Shown: positions 1-9,091, counted from the first letter of the stretch. The stretch is 64,000 nucleotides of DNA from Echinicola strongylocentroti (GCF_003260975.1 NZ_CP030041.1:4777501-4841500), one strand, 5' to 3'. Translations and numbers: made by a program. The notes: generated by a model from the letters alone, not told the origin.

Positions 1-1994
1 TACTGGACCTGGACAGGGGAGTGGCCACGACGAGGTGGAAAAGAGAGGGGACTTCCTTTTCCCAAATTGGTTATGTAAGCTTGACAGATGATGTGTTGGT
101 CGTCCATTTGACAGCATCTGAGAAAGAGGCCATCTCTTTTTCTCTTGGGCTGGATAGAAAAGAAAATGCCGAGACATACAGCGTGGATACTGATCAGTTG
201 CTAATGCTGGGAGAGTTGCCGGACGAAGACACTACGGGAATGCGGTTTGCTTCGATGGTGAAGATATTTCCAGTTGGTGGTGAGCTCATCCAGAAGGCAG
301 ACCAACTGTCCCTGAGGGGAGCAGATGAATGCTTGATCGTATTGGCAGCGGCTACGGACTATGATATAGATAACCCTGCATTACGGGGTGCTGATCCCAA
401 AGAGGAAGTACTTCAAGTTATTAATGACTTTAAACCTAATGGAGCTCAGGCAAGACATGAAAAGGATTTTGGGGCGTTATTTGAAAGGAATAATTTTCAG
501 CTTGATAAGCACGAAAGTAGGGTGGTGAGTCTGAGTACTCCCGAACGGCTTTCTAGGTATGCCGAAGGACATCCAGACAGCCAGCTGCCAGTGCTGTATT
601 TTAACTATGGAAAATACCTTTTGATTTCGTCCTCACAGCCCGGCCAGCTGCCTGCAAACCTCCAAGGAATCTGGGCACCGGAATATCAGGCTCCTTGGAA
701 TGGAGATTATCACTTGGACATAAATATTCAAATGAACTATTGGTTGGCAGAGCCGCTCGGCTACGGTGACTTGGCAAAGCCGCTTCATCAATTCACGTCC
801 AATCTGGTGGAAAACGGTCAAAAATCAGCCAAAGCCTATTATAATGCGCCAGGATGGGTAGCCCATGTCATTAGCAACCCTTGGTATTTCACATCTCCTG
901 GCGAGGGAGCCAGCTGGGGATCCACCATGACGGGTGGAGCCTGGCTTACTGAGCATTTGTGGGAGCATTATCGTTATTCCTTGGATACGGCTTTTTTGGC
1001 CGCCTATTATCCTGTCCTTAAAGGCGCAGCGGAGTTCCTTTCTTCTGTACTTATCGAAGAGCCTGGGCACCAATACTTGGTCACCGCCCCGTCCAACTCA
1101 CCTGAGAATGCCTACCTTAAACCCAACGGCTATAAAGGACATACCGTCATGGGACCCACGATGGATATGCAAATCTGCCGGGAGGTTTTTGGGAATACCA
1201 TTCAGGCAGCCAATATCCTTGGAGAAGATCAGGGTTTGGTCGATCAGCTTACCAAGAAGATGGCGCGATTGGCCCCGAATGAGGTAGGTGAAAAAGGTGA
1301 TTTGAATGAGTGGCTCCATGATTGGGATGATGCTGATCCACAGCATCGGCATGTTTCGCACCTCTATGGCTTACACCCCTACGATGAGATTACCCCTTGG
1401 GGCACTCCCGAATTGGCCAATGCCGCTAAGGCTACCTTACTGCAGCGAGGTGATGGAGGTACGGGATGGAGTAGGGCTTGGAAAATCAACTTCTGGGCAA
1501 GATTGGGCGATGGAGACCATGCCTTGGTACTGCTCCGAAAGCTCCTTCAGCCAGCAGCTGGTGACGGGACCAAGATCGTTATGAGCAATGGCGGTACCTA
1601 TCCCAATTTGTTTTGTGCTCACCCTCCATTTCAGATAGATGGAAACTTTGGCGGAACGGCAGGGATTATCGAGATGCTCTTCCAAAGCCATGGGGAGCAA
1701 GAGACCATTCGGCTGATCCCTGCGCTACCTGCAGACGCATCTTGGCAGGCAGGCGAAGTAAAAGGCATGCAGGCAAGGGGCGCATTTACAGTGGATTTTA
1801 AGTGGGAAGAAGGAAAAGTGGTCTCAGGAAGAATCACTTCTCTTAAAGGAAGGGAATGTAGTTTGTTATTGCCAAAAGGAATGATGCTTATAAATGAAGA
1901 AGGGGCTACTATTGTTACCAACCAACTTGATGGCGACAGTGAAGTAGTATTTGAGACCCTTCCCAATCAAACCTTTTCTTTGATGCCCCTTTAG
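1..1994 (+). CDS. Glycoside hydrolase family 95 protein (alpha-L-fucosidase-like), 5' end outside window
   Basis: The frame is open from base 3, before any start codon, so the N-terminus lies upstream of the window; about 660 residues remain. The first residues fit the beta-sandwich domain of GH95, followed by the (alpha/alpha)6 catalytic barrel and a C-terminal beta domain. GH95 hallmarks are a WNGDYHLDINIQMNYW segment, LNEWLHDWDDADPQHRHVSHLYG carrying the likely general-acid Glu, and FQIDGNFGGTAG carrying the catalytic Asp. The family hydrolyses alpha-1,2-L-fucosyl (sometimes L-galactosyl) linkages by inversion, usually in periplasm or outside the cell. In the N-x-N pair of the family the first Asn is Asp here (D-I-N). 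No SusC/SusD pair is visible, so any PUL lies upstream. Confidence 0.9.
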   Translation, partial: LDLDRGVATTRWKREGTSFSQIGYVSLTDDVLVVHLTASEKEAISFSLGLDRKENAETYSVDTDQLLMLGELPDEDTTGMRFASMVKIFPVGGELIQKADQLSLRGADECLIVLAAATDYDIDNPALRGADPKEEVLQVINDFKPNGAQARHEKDFGALFERNNFQLDKHESRVVSLSTPERLSRYAEGHPDSQLPVLYFNYGKYLLISSSQPGQLPANLQGIWAPEYQAPWNGDYHLDINIQMNYWLAEPLGYGDLAKPLHQFTSNLVENGQKSAKAYYNAPGWVAHVISNPWYFTSPGEGASWGSTMTGGAWLTEHLWEHYRYSLDTAFLAAYYPVLKGAAEFLSSVLIEEPGHQYLVTAPSNSPENAYLKPNGYKGHTVMGPTMDMQICREVFGNTIQAANILGEDQGLVDQLTKKMARLAPNEVGEKGDLNEWLHDWDDADPQHRHVSHLYGLHPYDEITPWGTPELANAAKATLLQRGDGGTGWSRAWKINFWARLGDGDHALVLLRKLLQPAAGDGTKIVMSNGGTYPNLFCAHPPFQIDGNFGGTAGIIEMLFQSHGEQETIRLIPALPADASWQAGEVKGMQARGAFTVDFKWEEGKVVSGRITSLKGRECSLLLPKGMMLINEEGATIVTNQLDGDSEVVFETLPNQTFSLMPL

Positions 1995-2019
1995 CCCGGA
2001 ATCAACGCTGTTTAGTTAA
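1995..2019. repeat. Single end of dispersed repeat (CCCGGAATCAACGCTGTTTAG type)
   Basis: The sequence directly after the GH95 stop codon matches, with a few changes, the motif at 14182-14212 and its inverted partner at 14628-14652. Only one end is seen here, so it is a fragment or a solo end. Confidence 0.5.
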
Positions 2020-2058
2020 GGGTGTTTTTCCCTTTTAATGTGTATATGAGCTCTTTTT

Positions 2059-2994
2059 TTACTTTGGCCGCGAATCCCCTATCATCTTGGCGGGTTTGGA
2101 AGTGAACTTGGTGTTGACTACGGGGATCGTCCCCTCAGTGAGGGTGATATGTGCTTGGATTACGTCTTTTTTTTGATGCTCAATGGGATCACTTAGTTCG
2201 TCATCTATATGGAATTGCTTGGAAGTTTTGATAAATATTTCCTTGGCTTTTATGGTTTCTATTTCTGGTGTAGCGTAGTTGGAGTAGTGAGATTTTAAAT
2301 AATTGCCTAATTTTTTCCTCTCATGTGCTGCCACCAAGAAAACATCCAGAAAACGGTCATGGCTTACTGCATCCGGGGCTAGCGAAAGTGCTGGTCCCAT
2401 GCGTTTGGAATTCATGATTTCGACCCATAAGTAGTGTCCCGAATAGTCTCGTGAGTCCAAAGTGATTTCGTAGTTGGAAGGGGTCAAACGGGAATATTCT
2501 TTTAGTGCTACCTTCTTGCCTGCCTGGATTTTATTGGTGTCGTCATTATGTTGATGAAGATGATCACTGTCCAGCAGGTTTTTGAATAGCCCCCAGCCGA
2601 TGGATTCTACAAAATAATAGGAGGTATGAGGAGTCGTTGCCTTCCCGACAGAAAGAGGGTAAAAGATGCCCTTATGCCAAGATTTTAGTGTTGCTGCCAA
2701 GTTGTTTTCCACGCACAGTCCATTTGCAATATTATTGGCATTTCCAAAAGGAAGAATGGCAATAGGGTTGGTTATTCCCTGCTTTTTCATTGCTCTGATG
2801 ATTTTTTCGATGGTACCGTCACCGCCTGCGATGATGAGAAGGTCAGCTGGTGAGTTCAAGGCATGGCGATAGTCGTCCTCTTTGGTGTTTATGGCCAGGA
2901 TATTGGCGCTGTAGTTGGTCAGGAATGCCAAAGTACTGTCCAGATCAAATTCCCCTTTTCCTGCTGTTGGGTTGTACAATAATGTTATGTCCAT
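2059..2994 (-). CDS. Diacylglycerol/lipid kinase family protein (YegS/DgkB-like)
   Basis: This 311-residue protein opens with MDITLLYNPTAGKG, the glycine-rich nucleotide-binding start of the DAGK catalytic domain, and has LLIIAGGDGTIEKII (the GGDGT motif) and ILPFGNANNIANGL, where the family usually has GTxNxxA. The C-terminal beta-sandwich half follows. The family phosphorylates diacylglycerol or related lipids with ATP at the inner membrane face. The ATG at 2994 was preferred over an upstream in-frame start because the conserved domain begins there. It converges with the GH95 gene. The exact lipid substrate cannot be told. Confidence 0.85.
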   Translation of the reverse strand: MDITLLYNPTAGKGEFDLDSTLAFLTNYSANILAINTKEDDYRHALNSPADLLIIAGGDGTIEKIIRAMKKQGITNPIAILPFGNANNIANGLCVENNLAATLKSWHKGIFYPLSVGKATTPHTSYYFVESIGWGLFKNLLDSDHLHQHNDDTNKIQAGKKVALKEYSRLTPSNYEITLDSRDYSGHYLWVEIMNSKRMGPALSLAPDAVSHDRFLDVFLVAAHERKKLGNYLKSHYSNYATPEIETIKAKEIFIKTSKQFHIDDELSDPIEHQKKDVIQAHITLTEGTIPVVNTKFTSKPAKMIGDSRPK

Positions 2995-3046
2995 TTTAAT
3001 TAACCTATATAGTTTGTCATTCTGTTCCTGCGATGCTTTATAGCAG

Positions 3047-3200
3047 CGCATGCATTAGTCTATCTACGCCATGGCACACAGGTACTGCCATTTGATCCGC
3101 CTCAGTGGATGCTAACACCTCCAGACTATCTGATTGCGCTTTCACCTCTTCCCGGAATCTTTTGGGGGAGGCTATAACGATTCTTAATGCCTAAATCGAG
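3047..3200. repeat. Degenerate copy of the main TIR repeat family
   Basis: The left end GCATGCATTAGTCTATCTACGCC and the right end ATAACGATTCTTAATGC match the ends of the copies at 14643-14856 and 36486-36705; the centre is diverged. It lies between two divergent minus-strand promoters and has no ORF. Confidence 0.7.
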
Positions 3201-3221
3201 CTTAGCCGCTTATAAATGGAG

Positions 3222-3254
3222 AAAAAAGCCCAGGAAACCATCCGGGGCTTTTTG
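3222..3254 (-). terminator. Rho-independent terminator of the PRC-barrel gene
   Basis: AAAAAGCCC and GGGGCTTTTT form a GC-rich stem with A and T tracts on both sides, 29 bp beyond the stop codon of the PRC-barrel gene. It could work in both directions. Confidence 0.75.
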
Positions 3255-3282
3255 GTTTGCATCATAAAGTGAAATGGAAAAT

Positions 3283-3657
3283 CTACAATACGTTTTTGTT
3301 TTCGGAAACGCCATAGTAGGCGTTTACTTTATTTATAAAATCATACTGGGGGCCAGTTGGCCAATTGTCCTTGTCAAATCCCGGGGATTTTTCCAGACTT
3401 TCTTTATTTACATCCAAAATAATGACTTCGTCTTGGTGATTGTCCAAGGAAAGTGCCTGCCAAGGAATGGCAAAATACTTACTTCCTAGGTTAAGAAAAC
3501 CTGTGTCAACTTCCAGTACCACATAAGCGATATGGCCAGTACTTGTTTCTATCATGAGGTCTTTGATACTGCCAATTTTTTCATCCTGTGGCGTCTTTAC
3601 GGTGGTTCCAGATAGTGAACTGGATGATAAGATCAAATCATTCACTTCGTTTCTCAT
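3283..3657 (-). CDS. PRC-barrel domain protein
   Basis: The 124-residue product has one PRC-barrel: a segment beginning LSGTTVKTPQDEKIGSIKDL, then GHIAYVVLEVD and KYFAIPWQALSL, typical of the beta-strands of this small domain found in RimM and photosynthetic reaction centre H subunits. Stand-alone PRC-barrel proteins of this size are common among stress-induced genes and have no established reaction. The ATG at 3657 was chosen over the longer open frame because the upstream 44 residues look like translated intergenic DNA. Its neighbours (AraC regulator, SDR) suggest a stress role by context only. Confidence 0.8.
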   Translation of the reverse strand: MRNEVNDLILSSSSLSGTTVKTPQDEKIGSIKDLMIETSTGHIAYVVLEVDTGFLNLGSKYFAIPWQALSLDNHQDEVIILDVNKESLEKSPGFDKDNWPTGPQYDFINKVNAYYGVSENKNVL

Positions 3658-3911
3658 CGTTTTATGGTTAAATTGGTAAATATTCAGGTACCTGATTATA
3701 TTCAATACCCATACCAATGAGGGTGGACTTGGTAGGAGGGTAAAATAGCGCAGTATAGGCCCGGTAAGGATGTAGGAAGCCGGGAACACTATTCTGAGAA
3801 AAGTGGCACATTGTGGCCAAAGAAAATAGCAGGATCACCCATAAGACCTGTTCTGTTAAGAGCTTTATTATGAACTAACCAACTTACTTAATATAGAAAT
3901 CCCCGAGAAAT

Positions 3912-4469
3912 ATGGAGATCAATTTGAAAATTGACTTGAATGTACTGTGTAAAACCATCGTTAAGGAAATGTTGGAAGAGGAAGGGATTACCTATGAACT
4001 CCAATCCTCCACTACAGTAAAGGTGCTATCCTCCCCAAGCGTAGAAAAACTCAATCATTTGGCCCAGCGGATGAAGCCTTATGGGATTACTATCATTGAT
4101 GACCAAAAGGAGGCAATGGTGCAAAAAATAAAAACCATCATCATCGATATGGTCAGGGGAGAGGGAGGTAGCCTGCCGGTAAATACCTCTTCGTACTTAA
4201 GTGAAAAACTGGGGTTTAGTTATGGTTACCTTTCCAATCTTTTTTCTGAAATGACCATGACCACTATTGAGAATTTCCTTATTATGCAAAAGATCGAGAT
4301 GGTGAAGCACTTGTTGTCCACCCACAATTTAACACTTACCGAAATCGCCTACCAGTTAAACTACAGCAGCGTCGCCCATCTGTCCAATCAGTTCAGAAAG
4401 ACCACTGGTCTGACCCCATCGGCTTTTCAAAGGATACTGGCCCGAAAGAGAGCAACACAACAGGCCTAA
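3912..4469 (+). CDS. Small AraC-family helix-turn-helix regulator
   Basis: This 185-residue protein has an unassigned N-terminal part of about 75 residues and an AraC-type double helix-turn-helix in the C-terminal 100 residues. The second HTH is clear: LTLTEIAYQLNYSSVAHLSNQFRKTTGLTPS, the classic A-Q-L-x-Y-S-S/H-x-S-x-x-F-x-x-x-x-G-x-x-P pattern. There is no cupin or ligand domain. It lies 108 bp upstream of the SDR gene on the same strand and may control this stress cluster; that is inference. No operator was identified. Confidence 0.85.
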   Translation: MEINLKIDLNVLCKTIVKEMLEEEGITYELQSSTTVKVLSSPSVEKLNHLAQRMKPYGITIIDDQKEAMVQKIKTIIIDMVRGEGGSLPVNTSSYLSEKLGFSYGYLSNLFSEMTMTTIENFLIMQKIEMVKHLLSTHNLTLTEIAYQLNYSSVAHLSNQFRKTTGLTPSAFQRILARKRATQQA

Positions 4470-4577
4470 ACTGAGGTGAAGTAATCAGGTAATAATATAA
4501 AACTGGATGTAAATGATGTAATCCTTTCGCCTGTGTTTGGCTCCATAATTGGATTGTTTGAATATAAAAAGACAATT

Positions 4578-5435
4578 ATGGAAGAAAATAAAGGAAAACC
4601 CGGACAGGTACAATCGCACCAACCAGGGAAGGAACATAAAATGGATCCCACACCAGAATACCTCAAGCCTAATTACAAAGGTAGTGGTAAGCTTAAGGAT
4701 AAAGTGGCCATTATCTCTGGTGGTGATAGTGGAATAGGAAGGGCGGTAGCGGTGCTGTTTGCCAGTGAAGGAGCAAAGGTCGCCATAGCTTATTTGGAAG
4801 AAGATAGAGATGCAGAAGAGACCAAACGACTGGTGGAAGAGCAGGGTGGCAGCGCTCTCCTTGTCAAGGCGGACCTCAGTAAGAAGTCTGCCTGTAAGAA
4901 GGTGGTTTCGGAAACGCTGGAAACGTTTGGCCAATTGAATATAATAATCAATAATGCCGCCCAACAATATGTGCAGAGACAATTGGAGGATATCGATGAA
5001 GAGCAATTGAGGAAGACCTTTGAAACCAATATTTTCTCTTACTTTTTCCTAACACAAGCAGCCCTTCCCCATTTGAGCAAGGGCGATTCTGTGGTTAACA
5101 CAGCCTCAGTAACGGCGTATAGAGGAAAACCAGAATTGATCGATTACTCATCCACCAAAGGGGCTATAGTAGCCTTCACTAGGTCACTTTCTACCAGTTT
5201 GGCATCTAAAAATATACGTGTAAATGGCGTGGCTCCTGGTCCGATTTGGACTCCGTTGATTCCTGCTTCTTTTTCCAAAGAAGAAGTTGGGGAGTTTGGC
5301 GTTCATGTGCCGTTGGGCAGACCCGGTGAGCCTTCGGAAGTGGCTCCTGCATTCTTGTTTCTTGCTTCTGATGAAGCCAGCTATATTACAGGCCAGTTTA
5401 TCCATCCGAATGGCGGTGAAATCCTCAACACGTGA
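4578..5435 (+). CDS. SDR family oxidoreductase, general-stress type (YhdF/YdaD-like)
   Basis: A 285-residue short-chain dehydrogenase/reductase carrying the extra hydrophilic N-terminus (residues 1-40, rich in H, K, P, Q) typical of the YhdF/YdaD/YghA stress group. The Rossmann cofactor motif reads SGGDSGIG; NNAA follows, then the catalytic Ser in NTASVTAY and Tyr/Lys in IDYSSTKG. The C-terminus ITGQFIHPNGGE is family-typical. It should use NAD(P)H on an unknown alcohol or aldehyde. The ATG at 4578 was preferred to an upstream in-frame start because homologues begin with this MEENKGKPGQ-like stretch. Confidence 0.9.
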   Translation: MEENKGKPGQVQSHQPGKEHKMDPTPEYLKPNYKGSGKLKDKVAIISGGDSGIGRAVAVLFASEGAKVAIAYLEEDRDAEETKRLVEEQGGSALLVKADLSKKSACKKVVSETLETFGQLNIIINNAAQQYVQRQLEDIDEEQLRKTFETNIFSYFFLTQAALPHLSKGDSVVNTASVTAYRGKPELIDYSSTKGAIVAFTRSLSTSLASKNIRVNGVAPGPIWTPLIPASFSKEEVGEFGVHVPLGRPGEPSEVAPAFLFLASDEASYITGQFIHPNGGEILNT

Positions 5436-5494
5436 TTCGCAGCGCCTTAAGTAATAATGATCCCATTCGTTAATAAACTCAAAAAATCAATAGT

Positions 5495-5722
5495 ATGAAA
5501 AACCAACAATTATTTCCTTCAGCGATCTATGAAAATCTTGTGCAAGTGAAGGAAAGTAAACAGAAAGAAGCCAACGACCGGAATGGTTTTAATACCAATG
5601 ACCGGTCTAGTGATAAAAGAACCGAGGATGTGAATAAAGAAGAAGCCTCCTTTCCAAGTTCAAATGGTAAAACGAAAAATAAAACGTATCCCGAAAGGCC
5701 ATATGGAAAACGGTCAAAGTAA
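5495..5722 (+). CDS. Hypothetical small hydrophilic protein
   Basis: A 75-residue, Lys/Asn/Glu-rich product with no hydrophobic segment and probably little stable structure. It starts 59 bp after the SDR stop on the same strand and could be cotranscribed. The family was not recognised. Its composition resembles other small disordered proteins of stress clusters, but this is weak evidence. Confidence 0.5.
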   Translation: MKNQQLFPSAIYENLVQVKESKQKEANDRNGFNTNDRSSDKRTEDVNKEEASFPSSNGKTKNKTYPERPYGKRSK

Positions 5723-6209
5723 TTTTATAGGATCAAGCCATATTTCTGGGGAACGATAAATTTCTTTATTTATCGGAACAATGATACGCCACCGAGGCTC
5801 CAAAATACAACGCAACTATAAATCCCTTTCAGTACAGCTTTCAGTACGCACTTGGTGTCTTTGGGATTATGTGGCCTATTTATATAAACGACCATTCGTG
5901 GTTTTACCATTAGCAAACTGGCAGTCCCCAGCTTTTATGCTTGGTCCATTTTATTCTGGGTTTAAGCTGCTATCCACACACCAGTTACCACAAATACAAG
6001 CCCTAAGCTGTTCGGGGTTCGCAACCCCGAACCGAGATAATGGGGTTTTAAAATCCCCCTAGGCCATTTGTGAATAGTACATAAATATAGCCAATGGCCC
6101 TGCGCTTTACGGTGTATTTTGGCATGGGGCACTTTGGCTATTTTTTTATCCTGTAATTCTTATGGCCTGTCCCCATTACGAGGGCGTTGAAGCAATGTAG
6201 CTTCTGGAT
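5723..6209. other. Intergenic stretch without a convincing gene
   Basis: An open frame at 5781-6062 was examined and not accepted because its translation resembles no protein and its 3' part runs into repeat sequence. The right half holds the repeat at 6034-6084. Nothing else was recognised. Confidence 0.5.
6034..6084. repeat. Dispersed repeat, copy 1 (GATAATGGGG...CCCCCTAGGCCATTTGTG)
   Basis: This stretch closely matches 30202-30252: both have GATAATGGGG, a short AT-rich spacer, ATCCCCCTAGGCCATTTGTGAATA and an ACATA-rich tail. GGGG and CCCC can pair as a small hairpin. No coding potential is seen. Confidence 0.7.
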
Positions 6210-6566
6210 TTATTCTGATTCTCCAGGAGATTCTTTGATGGTAGCCAGATTACCCTGAAGGTAATCTTCACAAGCAGAGGCACAAGCACGGCATGCTTTG
6301 GCACATAGGTCACAATGATCGTGATCATGCTTTTCACATTCATCAGCACATGCTTCACATATCGTTTTACAATAGGCCACCAGTGGTTTTACATTGGAGA
6401 AAGAGGTGCTCAATATTTTTGAAACCAAGGAGCAAATGTCACCGCACACTTTACAGTTACGGATACATTCAGCCATACCACTGGGTTCGTCCAGACAAGC
6501 ATCCGCACAGTAGAAACAAGTGGAAGAACATTCGTTTAGTATTCTGAAAGTTTGGGTATTGATCAT
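6210..6566 (-). CDS. Four-helix bundle copper-binding protein (Csp/DUF326-like)
   Basis: The 118-residue protein contains 16 cysteines spaced along predicted helices in CxxxC and CxxC patterns (for example CSSTCFYCADAC, CIRNCKVCGDIC, CKTICEACADEC, CDLCAKACRACASAC). This is the signature of cytosolic copper storage proteins, in which Cys residues line a four-helix bundle and hold many Cu(I) ions. A HDHDHCD stretch adds further possible metal ligands. No signal peptide is present, so a cytosolic Csp3-like protein is expected. Copper binding is inferred from family and Cys pattern. Confidence 0.85.
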   Translation of the reverse strand: MINTQTFRILNECSSTCFYCADACLDEPSGMAECIRNCKVCGDICSLVSKILSTSFSNVKPLVAYCKTICEACADECEKHDHDHCDLCAKACRACASACEDYLQGNLATIKESPGESE

Positions 6567-6577
6567 AATAGTTGAGG

Positions 6578-6753
6578 TTTAACCCGGATTATGCGTTAGG
6601 AATCGTAGTGAGAGCTGAAATTGCAAGAAAATCAGTTAGTTTGGAGGTATTAGCGTAGCACCGCTACGGTTATGCCGAAAACTAAAGTGAAACGGCTGAT
6701 TTTGAAGCAGTTTCAGGTCGCAACAGATAGGCTAATGCATATTCCGGGTTTAA
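6578..6753. repeat. Main TIR repeat family, copy A
   Basis: The ends are imperfect inverted repeats: TTTAACCCGGATTATGCGTT at the left and CTAATGCATATTCCGGGTTT at the right. The 172-bp core differs from the copy at 33201-33372 at about four positions by eye. There is no ORF, and the size and ends fit a non-autonomous mobile element. Confidence 0.85.
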
Positions 6754-7104
6754 GTATACATTCATCATAAATCAAAATCCCTGCCTGCTAGGTCGCAATA
6801 GAGATAGTATAGGGAGGCAGTGTAAAAGTTTTTTGTAACATATTGGCAAATGGCAGTTGGGGCTATGTCGTTTAGTTTGATTTCGGTGTGATTATTTCAT
6901 GAATGCTTTTGCTTTTTAATAGTATGAAAATGTTTTGTCGCTTTTATATTACACTTTGTAGGGAATGGTTCCCATAAAGGATATTAATTATATAAACCTT
7001 GGGTAAAATAGTGTAATGTAATGGGGGATATATCAACTTAACTTTATAAAACACTAGCAATAGAGCTAAAGAAATTTTATCCATTCATTTAATTATAAAG
7101 TCTT
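6754..7104. other. Intergenic leader before the sigma-54 response regulator
   Basis: The stretch is AT-rich. A TATTACACTTTG segment near 6949-6958 resembles a Bacteroidota -7 element but with an extra base, so no promoter is called. No ORF of note is present. Confidence 0.35.
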
Positions 7105-8508
7105 ATGGAAAGCATTCTTATCGTTGATAATCAAGTCTCCGTTTGTAATTTGTTAAAAAGATACCTGACCGATAACGGTTATACGGTGGATACAAGCACC
7201 CAGGCAACACATGCCATCCAGTTGATGAAAGATAATCATTATCAGTTTGTTATCAGTGATTACCGGTTGCCCAAAATGGAAGGGAATGTGTTTTTTCATA
7301 TGATCAAGAGTATCAGCCCTAAGAGTAGGGTGATTTTTACTTCCAATCAGGTAAATCTAAAGAATGTGGTCAATATGATTCGGGAGGGAGCTTCAAGTTA
7401 CTTGGCAAAGCCCTTAAATCCGGATGAGCTGGTGGAAGTCCTGAAACAAAAGCCTAGATCAGTACCCTCCCCATCAGCATCAGAGAAAAAGGAGGCTGCT
7501 GTAGAAAAAATGCCAGATTATGTAAATGGTGAAAGTAAAAGGGCCAAAGAGGTAGAATTTAAAGTAGGCAAAGTAGGCCCAACTAACTTTTCGGTAATCT
7601 TGGAAGGTGAGACGGGGACAGGAAAGGAATCCTATGCACGATTGATCCATCACTGTAGTGAGAGAAAAGAAAAGCCTTTCGTAGCAGTTGATTGCGGCTG
7701 CCTGTCTCGGGAGTTGGCGGGAAGTGAGTTGTTTGGTCATGAAAAAGGAGCTTTTACAGGCGCAGTCACTCACAAGACAGGTTTTTTTGAGATGGCCAAT
7801 GGCGGCACCATATTTCTAGACGAAATCGCCAATCTCAGTAGTGAGATCCAGATGGCTCTTTTGAGAGCACTGCAGGAGAAGATCATCAGAAAAGTGGGAG
7901 GTACCAAGGAGATTCCGATAGATGTAAGAATTATAGCTGCCACAAACGAAGATTTGTTTTCTAAGTCAGGGACAACTGGCTTTCGCGAAGATCTATTTTA
8001 TAGATTGAGTGAGTTTGTCCTTAAAGTCCCACCACTAAGAGAGAGGGGAGACGATATATATCAGTTCATTGATTTTTTCCTGAAAAAAACTACGTTGGAG
8101 CTGGGGCAGAAGGAAACCCCGAGATTTACGGATGAAGCGATGGCTTGTCTTGTTGAATATCAGTGGCCAGGAAATATCCGAGAGCTTAAAAATGCCATCA
8201 GAAGGGCCAGCCTTTTTGCCAATAGTAAAAATCTCATCCCTGCCTCTGCACTTCCTGAAATGATCAGAACCAGTAAGCTTAGGAATGCTTCGCTTTCCTT
8301 ATCCAGGGAGGGCAATTCTGAACCGGTAGGTAAGCAAGAATATAATGAGCGAAAAGACCTGAAATCTGTTGCATTGATGGCTGAATCAGAAAAGATCAAA
8401 GAAGTTTTGGAAGATGTAAAATACAACAAGACCAAAGCCGCACAAAAGTTAAACATTCATCGAAAAACACTATATAGCAAGCTGAAAGCCCTTAATATTT
8501 CTTATTGA
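7105..8508 (+). CDS. Sigma-54-dependent response regulator (NtrC family)
   Basis: The 467-residue protein has three domains. Residues 1-118 are a receiver with phospho-acceptor Asp52 in FVISDYRLPK. Residues about 140-375 are the AAA+ domain, with Walker A GETGTGKE near 168-175, the sigma-54-contacting GAFTGA loop near 215-220 and Walker B GGTIFLDE near 233-240. The last 25 residues form a Fis-type HTH (KTKAAQKLNIHRKTLYSKLK). It activates RpoN-dependent promoters by ATP hydrolysis. No sensor kinase is adjacent. The stop region overlaps the convergent membrane-protein gene by 17 bp. Confidence 0.95.
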   Translation: MESILIVDNQVSVCNLLKRYLTDNGYTVDTSTQATHAIQLMKDNHYQFVISDYRLPKMEGNVFFHMIKSISPKSRVIFTSNQVNLKNVVNMIREGASSYLAKPLNPDELVEVLKQKPRSVPSPSASEKKEAAVEKMPDYVNGESKRAKEVEFKVGKVGPTNFSVILEGETGTGKESYARLIHHCSERKEKPFVAVDCGCLSRELAGSELFGHEKGAFTGAVTHKTGFFEMANGGTIFLDEIANLSSEIQMALLRALQEKIIRKVGGTKEIPIDVRIIAATNEDLFSKSGTTGFREDLFYRLSEFVLKVPPLRERGDDIYQFIDFFLKKTTLELGQKETPRFTDEAMACLVEYQWPGNIRELKNAIRRASLFANSKNLIPASALPEMIRTSKLRNASLSLSREGNSEPVGKQEYNERKDLKSVALMAESEKIKEVLEDVKYNKTKAAQKLNIHRKTLYSKLKALNISY

Positions 8509-9091
8509 CCAAGCCCTTGCTTGCCAGTACCTTTTGGATGCGTGGCTGGAGGAACCACAGCCCAATGGGAAATACCAATGCCATGATAAACTCGCTGAAA
8601 TATTCAGTCTTATGTGGCTCACGGTTTCTTTCGGCCATTACCAGCAAATAGGCCAGGTGATTTAGACTGATCAACAATAAGGAAAGGGATATAAATAATA
8701 TGATCGCTAGGATGATGGTCAGCGATGGAGATTCTTCGACGATATCTTTTTGATCGATAAAGTCCTTTGACATAATCCCCCCTGTATGAAAGTAAAAGAG
8801 GGCGAGGATACCAAAAACGAACGAGACCAATAGGGCTAATGAAAAAGTGGAACTGGCCGTGATCTTTTTGGTATCCATGGCCTTGCTTAGGTGTAAAATG
8901 ACCGACCATATCCATAAGTAAAAGGTGATCACACCTATAAGTAGGCCTGCCAAATTGATATTTGACAAAGTCTGAGGAGGCAAACTGGCACCGGATAGGT
9001 AGGTGATGTTGGTTCCCAGACTCGTGATAAATGGAATCCCCGCAATGATCAGGAAAATCACGTAATGTTTCATTTTGATCAATAGGTCCAT
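8492..9091 (-). CDS. Hypothetical multi-pass membrane protein
   Basis: A 199-residue protein with about five hydrophobic segments: FLIIAGIPFITSLG, a long one around NLAGLLIGVITFYLWIW, FSLALLVSFVFGILALFYF, ILAIILFISLSLLLI and FIMALVFPIGLWFL. The C-terminus is basic. The family was not recognised. It ends inside the 3' end of the convergent response regulator gene (17-bp overlap), which may link their expression through antisense transcription. Confidence 0.65.
   Translation of the reverse strand: MDLLIKMKHYVIFLIIAGIPFITSLGTNITYLSGASLPPQTLSNINLAGLLIGVITFYLWIWSVILHLSKAMDTKKITASSTFSLALLVSFVFGILALFYFHTGGIMSKDFIDQKDIVEESPSLTIILAIILFISLSLLLISLNHLAYLLVMAERNREPHKTEYFSEFIMALVFPIGLWFLQPRIQKVLASKGLVNKKY

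Noticed and set aside
4485..5006. Long minus-strand frame opposite the SDR gene
   Set aside because: It is antisense to a well-supported SDR gene and shows no domain.
5781..6062. A 93-residue open frame in the gap after the SDR cluster
   Set aside because: The translation resembles no protein, it ends inside a dispersed repeat, and it has no plausible start region.
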